Shown piece after piece: positions 33,804 through 42,937 of a stretch of DNA of 64,000 nt. Location of the stretch: positions 186,001 through 250,000 of the forward strand of contig NZ_JACOOQ010000001.1 of assembly GCF_014287815.1 (NCBI RefSeq), written 5' to 3'. Source of the stretch: Clostridium lentum. GTDB taxonomy: Bacteria > Bacillota > Clostridia > Clostridiales > Clostridiaceae. Every line of letters begins with the position of its first letter. Positions within the stretch are counted from its first letter, which is position 1. The notes under the pieces were generated by a model. That model did no database searches. It saw only the letters and a list, made by a program, of their open reading frames with translations, and was not told the origin of the DNA. The translations under genes were made by a program, and so were the position numbers.

Positions 33804-36755
33804 TTGAAGAAGATAGCTTTAATGATTACTACATTATTTGCATTAACTAATATAGTGGTGCCATCTACAGTAAGTTATGCTCTTAATAATATAGAGAGTG
33901 TTAAAGTTTTGGATGAAAATAGTAATTCTAATGAAATAATAGAAGAAAATTTATCGGAAGAAAATACTGAGGAAGATATAGAAAATATTATCAGTGAAAA
34001 TGTAGAAAATAATGTGGAAAATCAAGAAGATATTGAAGCTTTAGAAGAAGTCACTGAAGATTTAAATATTAATAATGAGTCTGATATTTCAAATGATGAA
34101 GCCCAAAAAAAGAAGGAAATTTCTAAATCTATTGATAATAATATTTATGAAAAAGTAAAGAAGAATCCAAAGGAATTAAATGATTTTGAAAGTGATATTC
34201 AATTAGTTGCTAGTGAGAGATCAAGAACTACACGTGAATCAATAGTTGATGATGATATTTATATTGCCGCAGAAGATGTAGAATATCATGTTAAAGCTGA
34301 AGGTGATGAAGTTATACTTGTTGGTGAGTATACAGATGGTACAATTGAAACAAGTAAAGAAGTAGCAATTTATGATGATGCATTAATTGAACAGCTTGAG
34401 CAAGAAGAATTTAAATCTAACTATGAAAATGCATTAAATTTTGAGTATTTAGTTAAAAAAACTGATGCTAATTATGAAATTGTAGAAGCATATTCAGATG
34501 GAAGTTTCAAGTATATAGAAAGTGCAGATACTATTGGTGAGGCAATGAGTATTGCATTAAATGAATATGAAAGTGATGAGGCAATTCCATGTGTAATTGA
34601 TAATTATGGTGTTGTAGTATATTCTACAAATGCTATGGCAAGATTTTTTAAGCATACAAATGGAAAGGTTGATAATTCTAACGTTACGTTATTATATCAA
34701 AACTCTAATCTTTCGGGGGTAACCAATTATATTAATCATAATTATGTTGATGATGCTCCTATTTTAGAGGATAATGGGAATGCTGTTAGGGTAATGGTTA
34801 ATGGATATAAGGGTTGGACTAAAAAGGATACTAATACTGGTACATATGACGCGGTAATAGTTCCAATGAATCAAGTAACTAATCCTAGTTATTATACTGT
34901 AAACAATGGACAACTTCAACATTATATTACTACAGATATAACTGCAAAAAGTGGAACTTCAGGGAGTTTTAGAACAGTTGGTGTAGCACCAAGTTATTTA
35001 AGTGAAGGTGTAAAATATTATAGTTATGACGCTAGATATTTTTATACAAATTTACATACATTAATTAATGATATGAAAGGAAATTCATATTTTAATGCGG
35101 TAAATGGATCAAATCCTTACTATAATTACTATCAATATTTACCATTTAGAAGTAAAAGTATTTATAGTGCAAGCCAATTAAATTCTTTTATAGAAGCTAA
35201 CACTCAAAATAACAGTAAATTAAGAGGGATAGGGCAATATTTAATTAATGCCCAAAATACTTATGGAGTAAATGCTCTTCTTATATTAGGTATTGCAATA
35301 AATGAATCAGCATGGGGATTATCTAGTTATGCTCAAAATAGAAATAATTTATTTGGTTTAAATGCAGTAGATTCTAATCCAGATGATGCAAGTAGATTTA
35401 ATTCAGTAGAACACTGTATAAATGAATTTGCTAAATATTGGATTTCTTCTGGATATAGTGATCCTCAAGATTCTAGATATTATGGTGGATTTGTTGGAAA
35501 TAAGTATATGGGAGCTAATGTTAAGTATGCTTCTGATCCATTTTGGGGAGAAAAAGCAGCATCTTATGCTTTTTCAGTAGATAAATATTTAAGCGGAAAT
35601 AATATTAATTCATTGAATGATTATAATTATAATCAGTTAGCAATTTATTCAGCAGCTGGAAAAGTTGTAGATAGAAATAACAACTTATTGTATAATGTTT
35701 CTAATTCGATGGATTATTATGTTACATTTGTAGGAGTTCCTGTAGTATTAACTACAACAAAAACTCATGTAATTGGACAAGATGTATGTTACGAAGTATA
35801 TCCTGAAAGAACTACGCCTTTATCTTCAAGTGGAGGTAGTGAATTTAGTGAAAATTATGATTGGAATAATAGAGGATATATTAAAGCGTCTAATGTAAAA
35901 CTAATTAATACTGGTAAAAATACTTCTTCTAAAGATGAAAAGCCAGGAATAACATATCAGGCACATTCTGCTAAATATATGTGGCTTCCAGAAAAGTATG
36001 AAGATGAAGTTGCTGGAACTGTAAATGAGTATTTAAGAATGGAAGCTATAAGGATTTCTCTTCAAGGATATAATGGTGCATCTGTTAAGTATAGAGTTCG
36101 TGGTGAAGGCTATAATTGGCAAGAGTGGGCTAGTGATGGACAAGTTGCAGGTACAACAGGTCAAAGTAAGCGTATTGAAGCCATTGAAATAGTTACTGAA
36201 GGAATGCCAGAAGGATATTATCTTCAATATAGAGTTCTTGTTCAAGATTATGGTTGGATGAGATGGGTAAATGAAGGAGAAACAGCTGGAACTATCAATG
36301 AATGGAGAAGAATTGAAGCTATTCAAATAAGAATAGTTAAGGGAGAGTCTAACATTAAATATAGAACACATCTTGCAGATACTATGTGGCAAGATTGGCG
36401 TTATAATGGACAAATGTCAGGTACGGTAAACCAATATAGAAGAATTGAAGCAATTGAAATAATAGCTCCTGATTTACCAGAAGGTGCAAGTATAAGATAT
36501 AAAACACATCTTGCAGATACTATGTGGAGTCAAGATTGGGTATATAATGGTACTATGTCTGGAACAACTGGTCAATCTAGAAGAGTAGAAGCAATAATTA
36601 TTGAATTAGTTAATGCTCCGGATTATGATGTTATGTATAGAGTTCGTGGAGAAGACTATGGTTGGACAAATTGGACAACTGGAGGACAAATTGCAGGAAC
36701 AACTGGACAAGGTAAAAGAATGGAAGCTATTGAAATAAAACTTATAAAACATTAA
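33804..36755 (+). CDS. Secreted N-acetylglucosaminidase with ChW repeats
   Basis: A 983-residue exported autolysin-like protein. It starts with a signal peptide (ALMITTLFALTNIVVPSTVSYA). An acidic low-complexity region runs to about residue 130, and a region of unknown fold to about 440. The glucosaminidase (GH73-type) domain at about 460-590 has NALLILGIAINESAWGLSSY with probable catalytic Glu501, and RNNLFGLNAVD. An SH3-like stretch follows (about 600-700). The last 270 residues hold about six ChW (clostridial hydrophobic W) repeats, each ending in a form of AGTTGQxxRIEAIEI. ChW repeats bind the cell surface. The start is TTG 33804 after AAGGAGGGAG. Its place beside the polysaccharide genes suggests that it remodels peptidoglycan carrying this polymer. 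Confidence 0.87.
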   Translation: MKKIALMITTLFALTNIVVPSTVSYALNNIESVKVLDENSNSNEIIEENLSEENTEEDIENIISENVENNVENQEDIEALEEVTEDLNINNESDISNDEAQKKKEISKSIDNNIYEKVKKNPKELNDFESDIQLVASERSRTTRESIVDDDIYIAAEDVEYHVKAEGDEVILVGEYTDGTIETSKEVAIYDDALIEQLEQEEFKSNYENALNFEYLVKKTDANYEIVEAYSDGSFKYIESADTIGEAMSIALNEYESDEAIPCVIDNYGVVVYSTNAMARFFKHTNGKVDNSNVTLLYQNSNLSGVTNYINHNYVDDAPILEDNGNAVRVMVNGYKGWTKKDTNTGTYDAVIVPMNQVTNPSYYTVNNGQLQHYITTDITAKSGTSGSFRTVGVAPSYLSEGVKYYSYDARYFYTNLHTLINDMKGNSYFNAVNGSNPYYNYYQYLPFRSKSIYSASQLNSFIEANTQNNSKLRGIGQYLINAQNTYGVNALLILGIAINESAWGLSSYAQNRNNLFGLNAVDSNPDDASRFNSVEHCINEFAKYWISSGYSDPQDSRYYGGFVGNKYMGANVKYASDPFWGEKAASYAFSVDKYLSGNNINSLNDYNYNQLAIYSAAGKVVDRNNNLLYNVSNSMDYYVTFVGVPVVLTTTKTHVIGQDVCYEVYPERTTPLSSSGGSEFSENYDWNNRGYIKASNVKLINTGKNTSSKDEKPGITYQAHSAKYMWLPEKYEDEVAGTVNEYLRMEAIRISLQGYNGASVKYRVRGEGYNWQEWASDGQVAGTTGQSKRIEAIEIVTEGMPEGYYLQYRVLVQDYGWMRWVNEGETAGTINEWRRIEAIQIRIVKGESNIKYRTHLADTMWQDWRYNGQMSGTVNQYRRIEAIEIIAPDLPEGASIRYKTHLADTMWSQDWVYNGTMSGTTGQSRRVEAIIIELVNAPDYDVMYRVRGEDYGWTNWTTGGQIAGTTGQGKRMEAIEIKLIKH

Positions 36756-36756
36756 A

Positions 36757-36790
36757 GAAAAGCAGCTACGATTTATGTAGCTGCTTTTTA
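36757..36790. terminator. Bidirectional terminator, overlapping a stop codon
   Basis: AAAAGCAGCTAC pairs with GTAGCTGCTTTT; A and T tracts suit both strands. The minus-strand gene's last codons (KQLHKS and TAG at 36766) form part of the stem. Confidence 0.85.
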
Positions 36791-38040
36791 TTTAATGTTT
36801 TGCGAAATTTAAAGTTAATTGGTAGCAATAATATTATTATGTATAGTGGAAGCCACATTAAAGCAACTCGATTGATTATAAACGAATCCTTACATAATAC
36901 TAGTAAGCCGCATAATAATGTGAAATATATTGAAAATTTAAATAAATAAGTTAATGAATTATTTTTATTTACAAATATATTTATTAAAAGCTTTATAGCA
37001 AATACAATTGTTAAGATAGTACCTACAATATTTCCTAAAGAAAATAGTATTAGATATAATGATCCAGATTTTAAGAACTCAGGGAAAATAGGATCAACAA
37101 CTATATGAATAAATGTTTGAACAAATATATTAATTACAAAGGTAATTCCACTTCCATATAAATTTTTTAATGCTATTTGTAGATTAGACATTTGACCATC
37201 ATTAAAGCCTAAGAACATAAGCTCACCATTATTAAACTTAAAATTGGAGAAGAATAATAAAGTTAGTATAATTATTAAAAAATAAAGTATATCTTTAATT
37301 GTAATAATTTTTTTATCATTTTTATAACAAAATATTAATACTACTGGTAATATTAATGGTAAATATCCTCTAATAGGAAATATTAATAGTAAAAATAATA
37401 ATAATTTTTTATAATTAAGAGGCTTTTTTAATGAATAATATAGAATTATTATTAAAAGCATTAAAATAATATTATCTCTCATTAATATTGTATTAGTAAG
37501 TATATAGCCAGGTAATAAACTAAAAATTGATACAGTTATCAAGGATTTTTTTTCATCTAAATATATTCGTGCTAACTTGTATAAATATATACTTGTTGGT
37601 ATGTATGCAATTAATTTTATAAGTATTAAATCAACTACACTATTAATTCCTACAAATCTAAGTAATGCTAAAAAGATTACAAATATGTTTTTGTATCCAA
37701 AACCAGGAATATCTGCACCAGTTATATATTCATAGGCTGGAAATGAACCTTTTAAAAGATCTAATAATTCACCATTTTTTAAATGTTCACTTAGCAAAGC
37801 AGATTCAAAAAAGTATCTTTCTTCATCACAAAAATAAGAACCAGACACATCTCCAAATAAGATTCCATATTTAAATCCAGAATTAATGTTATTGTAATAA
37901 ATTAATATGGTAATAAGTGAATATATTCCAATAAAAATAGAAGTAATAGTAAATAGATTTTTATTTATTATGTTTTTTCTATATAGATAGTAAGAAATAC
38001 CCATAAGAAAAGCAATAAGTATAACTGACAAAAAAGTCAT
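36766..38040 (-). CDS. Polytopic membrane protein, possible GT-C or polymerase
   Basis: A 424-residue protein with about 11-12 membrane helices; I cannot assign it to a family with confidence. An early extracytoplasmic loop contains GDVSGSYFCDEERYFFESAL, whose acidic residues resemble the loop-1 acids of GT-C glycosyltransferases. A later loop near FNDGQMSNLQIALKNLYG is extracytoplasmic too. A lysine-rich cytoplasmic tail ends it. A polymer-modifying glycosyltransferase or a polymerase is most likely from context; it faces galU and a GtrB-like gene across a 235-base gap. The start is ATG 38040 with GGGAGG before it; the frame opens 18 bases earlier at a TTG without a site. Confidence 0.6.
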   Translation of the reverse strand: MTFLSVILIAFLMGISYYLYRKNIINKNLFTITSIFIGIYSLITILIYYNNINSGFKYGILFGDVSGSYFCDEERYFFESALLSEHLKNGELLDLLKGSFPAYEYITGADIPGFGYKNIFVIFLALLRFVGINSVVDLILIKLIAYIPTSIYLYKLARIYLDEKKSLITVSIFSLLPGYILTNTILMRDNIILMLLIIILYYSLKKPLNYKKLLLFLLLIFPIRGYLPLILPVVLIFCYKNDKKIITIKDILYFLIIILTLLFFSNFKFNNGELMFLGFNDGQMSNLQIALKNLYGSGITFVINIFVQTFIHIVVDPIFPEFLKSGSLYLILFSLGNIVGTILTIVFAIKLLINIFVNKNNSLTYLFKFSIYFTLLCGLLVLCKDSFIINRVALMWLPLYIIILLLPINFKFRKTLNKKQLHKS

Positions 38041-38275
38041 AATGAGTTCCTCCCACAATAAGTTAATTATATGTGATCTTATTATTAAATAATAGTTTTC
38101 ATTCTAAAGTATTTTAAGTATTGACTATATTAGAAAACTGTAAACATGCACTATATACAATATAACTATAAATTATAATTAAGTAAAGATGATATGAGGA
38201 ATAATTATTGAAATAATATTTTATTATGCTATTATTAATTAATAGGCTATTTTAATTGTTAGAGAGGTATTAGTA

Positions 38276-39148
38276 ATGAAAGTAAGGAAAGCGATTATTC
38301 CAGCAGCAGGGTTAGGTACAAGATTTTTGCCAGCAACTAAGGCACAACCAAAGGAAATGTTACCAATAGTTGATAAACCAACTATTCAATATATTATTGA
38401 AGAAGCTGTAGCATCTGGAATAGAAGAAATATTAATAATTACAGGAAGAAATAAAAAATCTATTGAAGATCATTTTGATAAATCTGTAGAATTAGAATTA
38501 GAACTTGAAAAGAGTGGTAAGATAAAAATGCTTGAAATGGTTAGAAATATTTCTGATATGGTGGATATTCACTATATAAGACAAAAGGAACCTAAAGGAT
38601 TAGGGCATGCAATACATTGTGCTAAATCTTTTGTAGGGGATGAACCATTTGCTGTAATGTTAGGTGATGATGTGGTGGATAATGATGTCCCATGTTTAAA
38701 GCAACTTATGGATTGTTATGATGAGTATAAGACAACAATTTTAGGTGTACAAGAAGTAATACCTGAAAATGTAAATAAATACGGAATAGTAAATGGTATA
38801 CATATTGAAGATAAAGTATACAAAGTAAAAGATTTAGTAGAAAAACCTTCAATAGAAGAAGCACCGAGTAATGTAGCTATTTTAGGAAGATATATAATAA
38901 CTCCTAAGATATTTGAAATATTAGAAAATACTAAACCAGGAAAAGGTGGAGAAATTCAATTAACAGATGCTTTAAAAACTTTAGTGGAAAATGAAGCTAT
39001 GTATGCTTACAATTTTGATGGAAGAAGATATGATGTAGGAGATAAATTAGGTTTCTTGCAAGCAACTGTGGAAATGGCTCTTAAGAGAGAAGAGTTAAGA
39101 GATGATTTTATTAAATATTTAGAAACAAAGCCATGGGAAAATAAATAA
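38276..39148 (+). CDS. galU: UTP-glucose-1-phosphate uridylyltransferase (second copy)
   Basis: A 290-residue intact GalU. The loop PAAGLGTRFLPATKAQPKEM, the LGDDVVDND segment, VEKPSIEEAPSNVAILGRYI and GKGGEIQLTDALKTL are all present. It matches the copy at 11651 over its full length with scattered changes, and differs mainly in surface positions and in the C-terminal tail (KYLETKPWENK). The ATG follows AGAGAGG, and a terminator follows. Both copies look active; two loci may give separate control of UDP-glucose for different polymers. The next gene encodes a GtrB-like transferase that would use UDP-glucose. Confidence 0.95.
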   Translation: MKVRKAIIPAAGLGTRFLPATKAQPKEMLPIVDKPTIQYIIEEAVASGIEEILIITGRNKKSIEDHFDKSVELELELEKSGKIKMLEMVRNISDMVDIHYIRQKEPKGLGHAIHCAKSFVGDEPFAVMLGDDVVDNDVPCLKQLMDCYDEYKTTILGVQEVIPENVNKYGIVNGIHIEDKVYKVKDLVEKPSIEEAPSNVAILGRYIITPKIFEILENTKPGKGGEIQLTDALKTLVENEAMYAYNFDGRRYDVGDKLGFLQATVEMALKREELRDDFIKYLETKPWENK

Positions 39149-39154
39149 TTATAG

Positions 39155-39199
39155 AAGGATATATAAAGACTATAAAAAGTTTTTATATATCCTTTTTGT
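39155..39199 (+). terminator. Terminator after second galU
   Basis: AAGGATATATAAA pairs with TTTTATATATCCTT across a 13-base loop, followed by TTTG. Confidence 0.75.
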
Positions 39200-39283
39200 T
39201 ATAAAAAGGATATAATTAAATTGTATATGTTAAAAAAATCAATATATGTTAAAAGTATTAAATTATGAAATGAGTGTAGTTAT

Positions 39284-40210
39284 ATGGATAAGCTTTCTGT
39301 GATAGTTCCTTGTTATAATGAAGAAAAAGCCATACTTTTATTTTATAAGGAATTTTGCAAAATTTATAGTTGTATGAAAGATGTTGAATTTCAAGTAATA
39401 TTTATTGATGATGGATCTAGTGATAATACGTTAAATGAAATTAAAAAGATAGCCGATGGAGATGAATGTTGTAGTTATATTTCGTTTTCAAGAAATTTTG
39501 GAAAAGAAGCTGCGCTATATGCTGGTTTAAATAAAGCAAGTGGCAATTACATAGCTATGATGGATGTAGATCTGCAAGATCCGCCAATATTATTGCAAGA
39601 GATGTTTTATTTTATAAAAGTTAAAAGATATGATGCTGTTGTAGCAAGGAGAGTAAATAGGAAAGGAGAGCCTATAATACGCTCTTGTTTTGCAAGGCAA
39701 TTTTATAAGATTATTAGAAGGATATCTAAAAATAATATTGTAGATGGTGCAAGAGATTTTAGAATGATAACAAGGCAAGTAGCTGAAGCAGTGCTTGGTA
39801 TGAATGAATTTAATAGATTTTCCAAAGAGATGTTTAGTTGGGTTGGGTTTAAAACTAAATGGATTGAGTATGAAAATAAAAATAGGATTATAGGAGAAAG
39901 TAAGTGGTCATTTATAAAACTGTTTACTTATGCCATTAATGGAATTATGGCCTTTTCAACTATACCTTTAAGTATAGCAACAATAGCAGGTAGCTTATTT
40001 ATTGTGGTATCAATGATTATGATTTGTATATTTATTATAAAGATTTTATTTTTTTCACAAAAAGTTGGTGAATTATCATTGTTAATATTGGCAATGTTTT
40101 TTATTGGAGGAATTCAATTGTTTTGTACAGGAATTGTAGGGCAATATTTAGCAAAGGTATATGTTGAAACTAAGAAGAGACCTATTTATATTATAAAAGA
40201 AGAAGTTTAG
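39284..40210 (+). CDS. GtrB/CsbB-like bactoprenol glycosyltransferase (GT2)
   Basis: A 308-residue DPM1-type GT2 protein with VIVPCYNEEKAIL, FIDDGSSDNTLNEI, DVDLQDPPILL (the DxD region), RRVNRKGEPIIRS and GARDFRMITRQV, then two C-terminal membrane hairpins and KVYVETKKRPIYII. It should charge undecaprenyl phosphate with a sugar from a UDP donor, as GtrB at 19301 does. No GtrA or GT-C gene follows on this strand; the polytopic protein at 36766, two genes away and divergent, could be the partner. The ribosome site is weak (GAGTG). In Bacillus, CsbB-type enzymes glycosylate wall or lipoteichoic acids. Confidence 0.85.
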   Translation: MDKLSVIVPCYNEEKAILLFYKEFCKIYSCMKDVEFQVIFIDDGSSDNTLNEIKKIADGDECCSYISFSRNFGKEAALYAGLNKASGNYIAMMDVDLQDPPILLQEMFYFIKVKRYDAVVARRVNRKGEPIIRSCFARQFYKIIRRISKNNIVDGARDFRMITRQVAEAVLGMNEFNRFSKEMFSWVGFKTKWIEYENKNRIIGESKWSFIKLFTYAINGIMAFSTIPLSIATIAGSLFIVVSMIMICIFIIKILFFSQKVGELSLLILAMFFIGGIQLFCTGIVGQYLAKVYVETKKRPIYIIKEEV

Positions 40211-40233
40211 ATAATAATTAGCTTTTATAAAGT

Positions 40234-40287
40234 GAATATAGGGTATATTAGATTGTTTTTAAACAGTCTAACACACCCTATATTTTT
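40234..40287. terminator. Terminator between GT2 gene and trpS
   Basis: AATATAGGGT...AGATTGTT pairs with AAACAGTCT...ACCCTATATT, followed by TTTTTT on the plus strand. The convergent trpS gene ends six bases beyond it and may share it. Confidence 0.75.
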
Positions 40288-40292
40288 TAATT

Positions 40293-41300
40293 TTAACGAG
40301 GAATTAAACCAATCTTTTTTTGCATCTTTCTAAGAAGTTTCATAGAAACGTAATTAGCTTTTTCAGCACCTTCTTTGTAAATTGCTTCTAAAGCTTTCTT
40401 ATCACTCATAAGCTCGTTAAACTTTTCTTGAATTGGAGCTAATTCATTGATGATAACTTCTGCGGTATCTTTCTTTAAATCAGCATATCCTTTTCCTACA
40501 TATCTAGCTACAACTTCATCTGGAGTAACATTTTCAATAGCACAGATAATATCTATAAGATTTTTAACACCAGGTTGTTCTTCAGTGTAATTTATTACAC
40601 CTATGCTATCAGTAACAGCTCTAGCAATCTTTTTTCTAATAACGTCTGGTGAATCCATAATCAAGATGTATGAATTAGGGTTTTCATCAGATTTAGACAT
40701 TTTCTTAGTTGGTTCTTGAAGACTCATTATTTTAGCACCAGTCTTTGGAATATAAGGTTCTGGTACTTTAAATGTATCGCTGTAAGTTGTATTAAATCTT
40801 GAAGCTAGAGTTCTTGCAAGTTCTAAATGTTGTTTTTGATCTTGCCCTACAGGTACTAAATCAGTATTATATAAAAGAATATCACAAGCCATAAGTACTG
40901 GATATGTAAATAGACCAACACCGATAGATTCTCCCATTTTTTTAGATTTATCTTTATATTGAGTCATTCTGCTAAGCTCACCCATGTAAGTAGAGCAATT
41001 TAATAACCAGCAAGCTTCACTATGGGCAGGAACATGTGACTGAATGAATAATGTATTTTTAGCTGGATCGATTCCAGCTGCTAAATATATAGCTAAAACT
41101 TCAAGAGTTCTTCTTCTTAAATCTTTAGGTTCTTGTTTTACAGTTATTGCATGTAAATCAACAACACAATAATAACAGTCATATTCATCTTGTAGCTTAA
41201 CCCAATTTTTAAGAGCTCCTAAGTAGTTTCCGATTGTTAAGTTACCTGATGGCTGAACACCACTAAATATAACTTTTTTATTTTCTGTTGTATTTTCCAA
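40293..41300 (-). CDS. trpS: Tryptophanyl-tRNA synthetase
   Basis: A 335-residue class I synthetase that charges tRNA-Trp. The signature sequences are present: the HIGH-equivalent in SGVQPSGNLTIGNYLGALKN near the N-terminus, YPVLMACDILLYNTDLVPVG with QDQKQHLELARTLA, and KMSKS in PTKKMSKSDENPNSYI. The start was set at TTG 41300, which follows GAGGTG at a good distance; a GTG nine bases earlier overlaps that site. A near-perfect promoter lies only about 40 bases upstream, so there is no room for a T-box leader. It marks the start of core chromosome after the polysaccharide region. Confidence 0.95.
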   Translation of the reverse strand: MENTTENKKVIFSGVQPSGNLTIGNYLGALKNWVKLQDEYDCYYCVVDLHAITVKQEPKDLRRRTLEVLAIYLAAGIDPAKNTLFIQSHVPAHSEACWLLNCSTYMGELSRMTQYKDKSKKMGESIGVGLFTYPVLMACDILLYNTDLVPVGQDQKQHLELARTLASRFNTTYSDTFKVPEPYIPKTGAKIMSLQEPTKKMSKSDENPNSYILIMDSPDVIRKKIARAVTDSIGVINYTEEQPGVKNLIDIICAIENVTPDEVVARYVGKGYADLKKDTAEVIINELAPIQEKFNELMSDKKALEAIYKEGAEKANYVSMKLLRKMQKKIGLIPR

Positions 41301-41345
41301 AAAAAACACCTCTTTTCATATTTTACGTAATTACATATTAGTTTA

Positions 41346-41374
41346 ATTATAGAAGTAGGAAAAATTTATGTCAA
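41346..41374 (-). promoter_or_regulatory. Consensus sigma-A promoter of trpS
   Basis: On the minus strand TTGACA (41374-41369) and TATAAT (41351-41346) are exactly 17 bases apart. Transcription should begin near 41339, leaving a leader of about 40 bases. Confidence 0.8.
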
Positions 41375-41393
41375 CGATTTAAATAAATAATAG

Positions 41394-41420
41394 AAAAAGC
41401 AGCCTAAGGGCTGCCTTTTA
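41394..41420 (-). terminator. Terminator of the zinc-ribbon gene
   Basis: AAGGCAGCC pairs with GGCTGCTTTTT around a four-base loop on the minus strand, two bases after the stop. Confidence 0.8.
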
Positions 41421-41421
41421 T

Positions 41422-41589
41422 CTAGTATTTCTTATCTCTGTTCATTTTTTGAGTTTTTCTTGCTTTTCTGCATTCTGGGCAACGAACAGGATCATTTTCA
41501 AATCCTTTTTCTTTGTAAAATTCTTGTTCTCCTACAGTAAAAATAAATTCTTTTCCGCAGTCCTTACAAGTAATTTTTTTATCTTCCAT
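41422..41589 (-). CDS. Zinc-ribbon protein (zf-trcl type)
   Basis: A 55-residue protein with two CxxC knuckles, Cys8/Cys11 (TCKDCGKEF) and Cys37/Cys40 (RCPECRKAR), and a basic tail KTQKMNRDKKY. This matches the short clostridial zinc-ribbon family (zf-trcl), whose function is unknown; binding of nucleic acid or ribosome is a guess from the basic charge. The start is the ATG after GAGGAGG at 41589; the upstream in-frame extension overlaps that site. It is a single-gene unit with its own terminator. Confidence 0.75.
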   Translation of the reverse strand: MEDKKITCKDCGKEFIFTVGEQEFYKEKGFENDPVRCPECRKARKTQKMNRDKKY

Positions 41590-41756
41590 TTTTAACCTCC
41601 TCAAAATTTATAGGGCTTATTGACACTTGATACATAACCCTTTAAAGATGAAGGGGTACTTTCTAATGATCATATAAAATCCTACTAAATTTCATTTATA
41701 ATATTATTATATACATATATTTCCAAAAATGCAATTGAATTGTTTGTTGGAAATAA

Positions 41757-42839
41757 TTATGCCTTTTTTGAAGATTTCATTGAAAAAGCTGTAAAAGCTA
41801 TCAATGGAATCAATATAAAGAAGAATAGATTGCTATAATTATAGTATTTCAAAATATTAAATAAAATATAATTATTTTTTGAGAAAAGTGAAGCTAAAAT
41901 AAAAATAATTATAGAATATGTAGCAATATATATTTTGTCATTTTTAATATATTTTTTATAAATAATATATATTCCATATGTACTTAAAAGATATTTTAAA
42001 AATAATCCTACTATAGCTTCCATTAAGAAAAATAATTCACCAAAATCAATGAATCCACCTAATTGAATGCGCTGACTCATGGTATATTCAGGATAAAATA
42101 AATTAGCGGCTCTAGATGGTCCAAAGCAAGAAATAATACCTATTATTGAATATATAGAGTATAAGGCTATAGTGCATAAGGCAATAAGGCTATGTTTTTT
42201 TAAATTATCTGCTTTTGTAAGATGCTTCAAATATGGTAGTGAAATAGCAAATGATGAAATGCATCCTAATAAAAGTAGAATACAATTAAAATAGTTTCCT
42301 ATTGTTAAATTGTTTGTAAAAACCGGAAGGATATACTTAGTGTTTTTATAAGGCTCAGAAAATATGCTTAATATTAAACAGTTTACTATAAAAGAAATAA
42401 TATTTATCGTAGTGAAAATTAATATTGTACGAACCTTCTTCCTTATTAAAAATAATGAAGGTAATAGGAAAAATAAAAGTATATACCATTGAGGAGTAGG
42501 TAGGAAAAAGCAGGTTTTAATGCAATTAGCTTCTACCATAGCTGCTTCCAATGAAGATAAAAATAATCCTATAGCAAATAAGAAAAGTAGAATATTTCCC
42601 ATAGTTTTAGATAGACCGATGGTGAAAATATTATTTATATTGTAGTTTCCTTTTCTTGCTATTATATCTAATAGATAAGTAGCAATGCCAATTAATAATA
42701 TAAATGCTGCAATTAAGCATATCCAAGTATCTCTTCCCCCTATGGTAATAAATTGTGAACAGTAAATTTTAAGACTTACAAAGGTTACTGCATATATAAA
42801 AATTATATAGTGTTTTGTTGATATTTTATTTTCATTCAT
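41757..42839 (-). CDS. gerKB: Spore germination permease GerKB (GerAB family)
   Basis: A 360-residue protein with ten predicted membrane helices, of the endospore germination permease (APC superfamily) type that senses germinants in the spore inner membrane. The N-terminal NENKISTKHYIIFIYAVTF and the later GYFNCILLLL and YLKHLTKADNLKKHS-like segment fit the GerAB family. It is divergent from gerKA-gerKC with only 98 bases between the starts, the same arrangement as the C. perfringens gerK locus; the name rests on that arrangement. The ATG follows GAGGTGGAGAG. The ligand cannot be deduced. Confidence 0.83.
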   Translation of the reverse strand: MNENKISTKHYIIFIYAVTFVSLKIYCSQFITIGGRDTWICLIAAFILLIGIATYLLDIIARKGNYNINNIFTIGLSKTMGNILLFLFAIGLFLSSLEAAMVEANCIKTCFFLPTPQWYILLFFLLPSLFLIRKKVRTILIFTTINIISFIVNCLILSIFSEPYKNTKYILPVFTNNLTIGNYFNCILLLLGCISSFAISLPYLKHLTKADNLKKHSLIALCTIALYSIYSIIGIISCFGPSRAANLFYPEYTMSQRIQLGGFIDFGELFFLMEAIVGLFLKYLLSTYGIYIIYKKYIKNDKIYIATYSIIIFILASLFSKNNYILFNILKYYNYSNLFFFILIPLIAFTAFSMKSSKKA

Positions 42840-42856
42840 CTCTCCACCTCGTATAT

Positions 42857-42874
42857 ATTTTAGTATTCTAAAAT
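42857..42874. promoter_or_regulatory. Inverted repeat in the divergent gerK promoter region
   Basis: ATTTTAG (42857-42863) and CTAAAAT (42868-42874) flank TATT in the middle of the 98-base gap. On the plus strand GTATA (42851-42855) lies 16 bases before AATAGTA (42872-42878), a partial match to forespore (sigma-G type) promoters. Both calls are tentative. Confidence 0.35.
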
Positions 42875-42937
42875 AGTATTCTCAAAAAAATGAATATTAA
42901 ACACTATGGGAGGAATAATATTCTTAGGTGATGAATT

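Noticed and set aside
41301..41421. T-box leader for trpS
   Set aside because: A consensus promoter starts transcription about 40 bases before the gene, and no T-box core is present.
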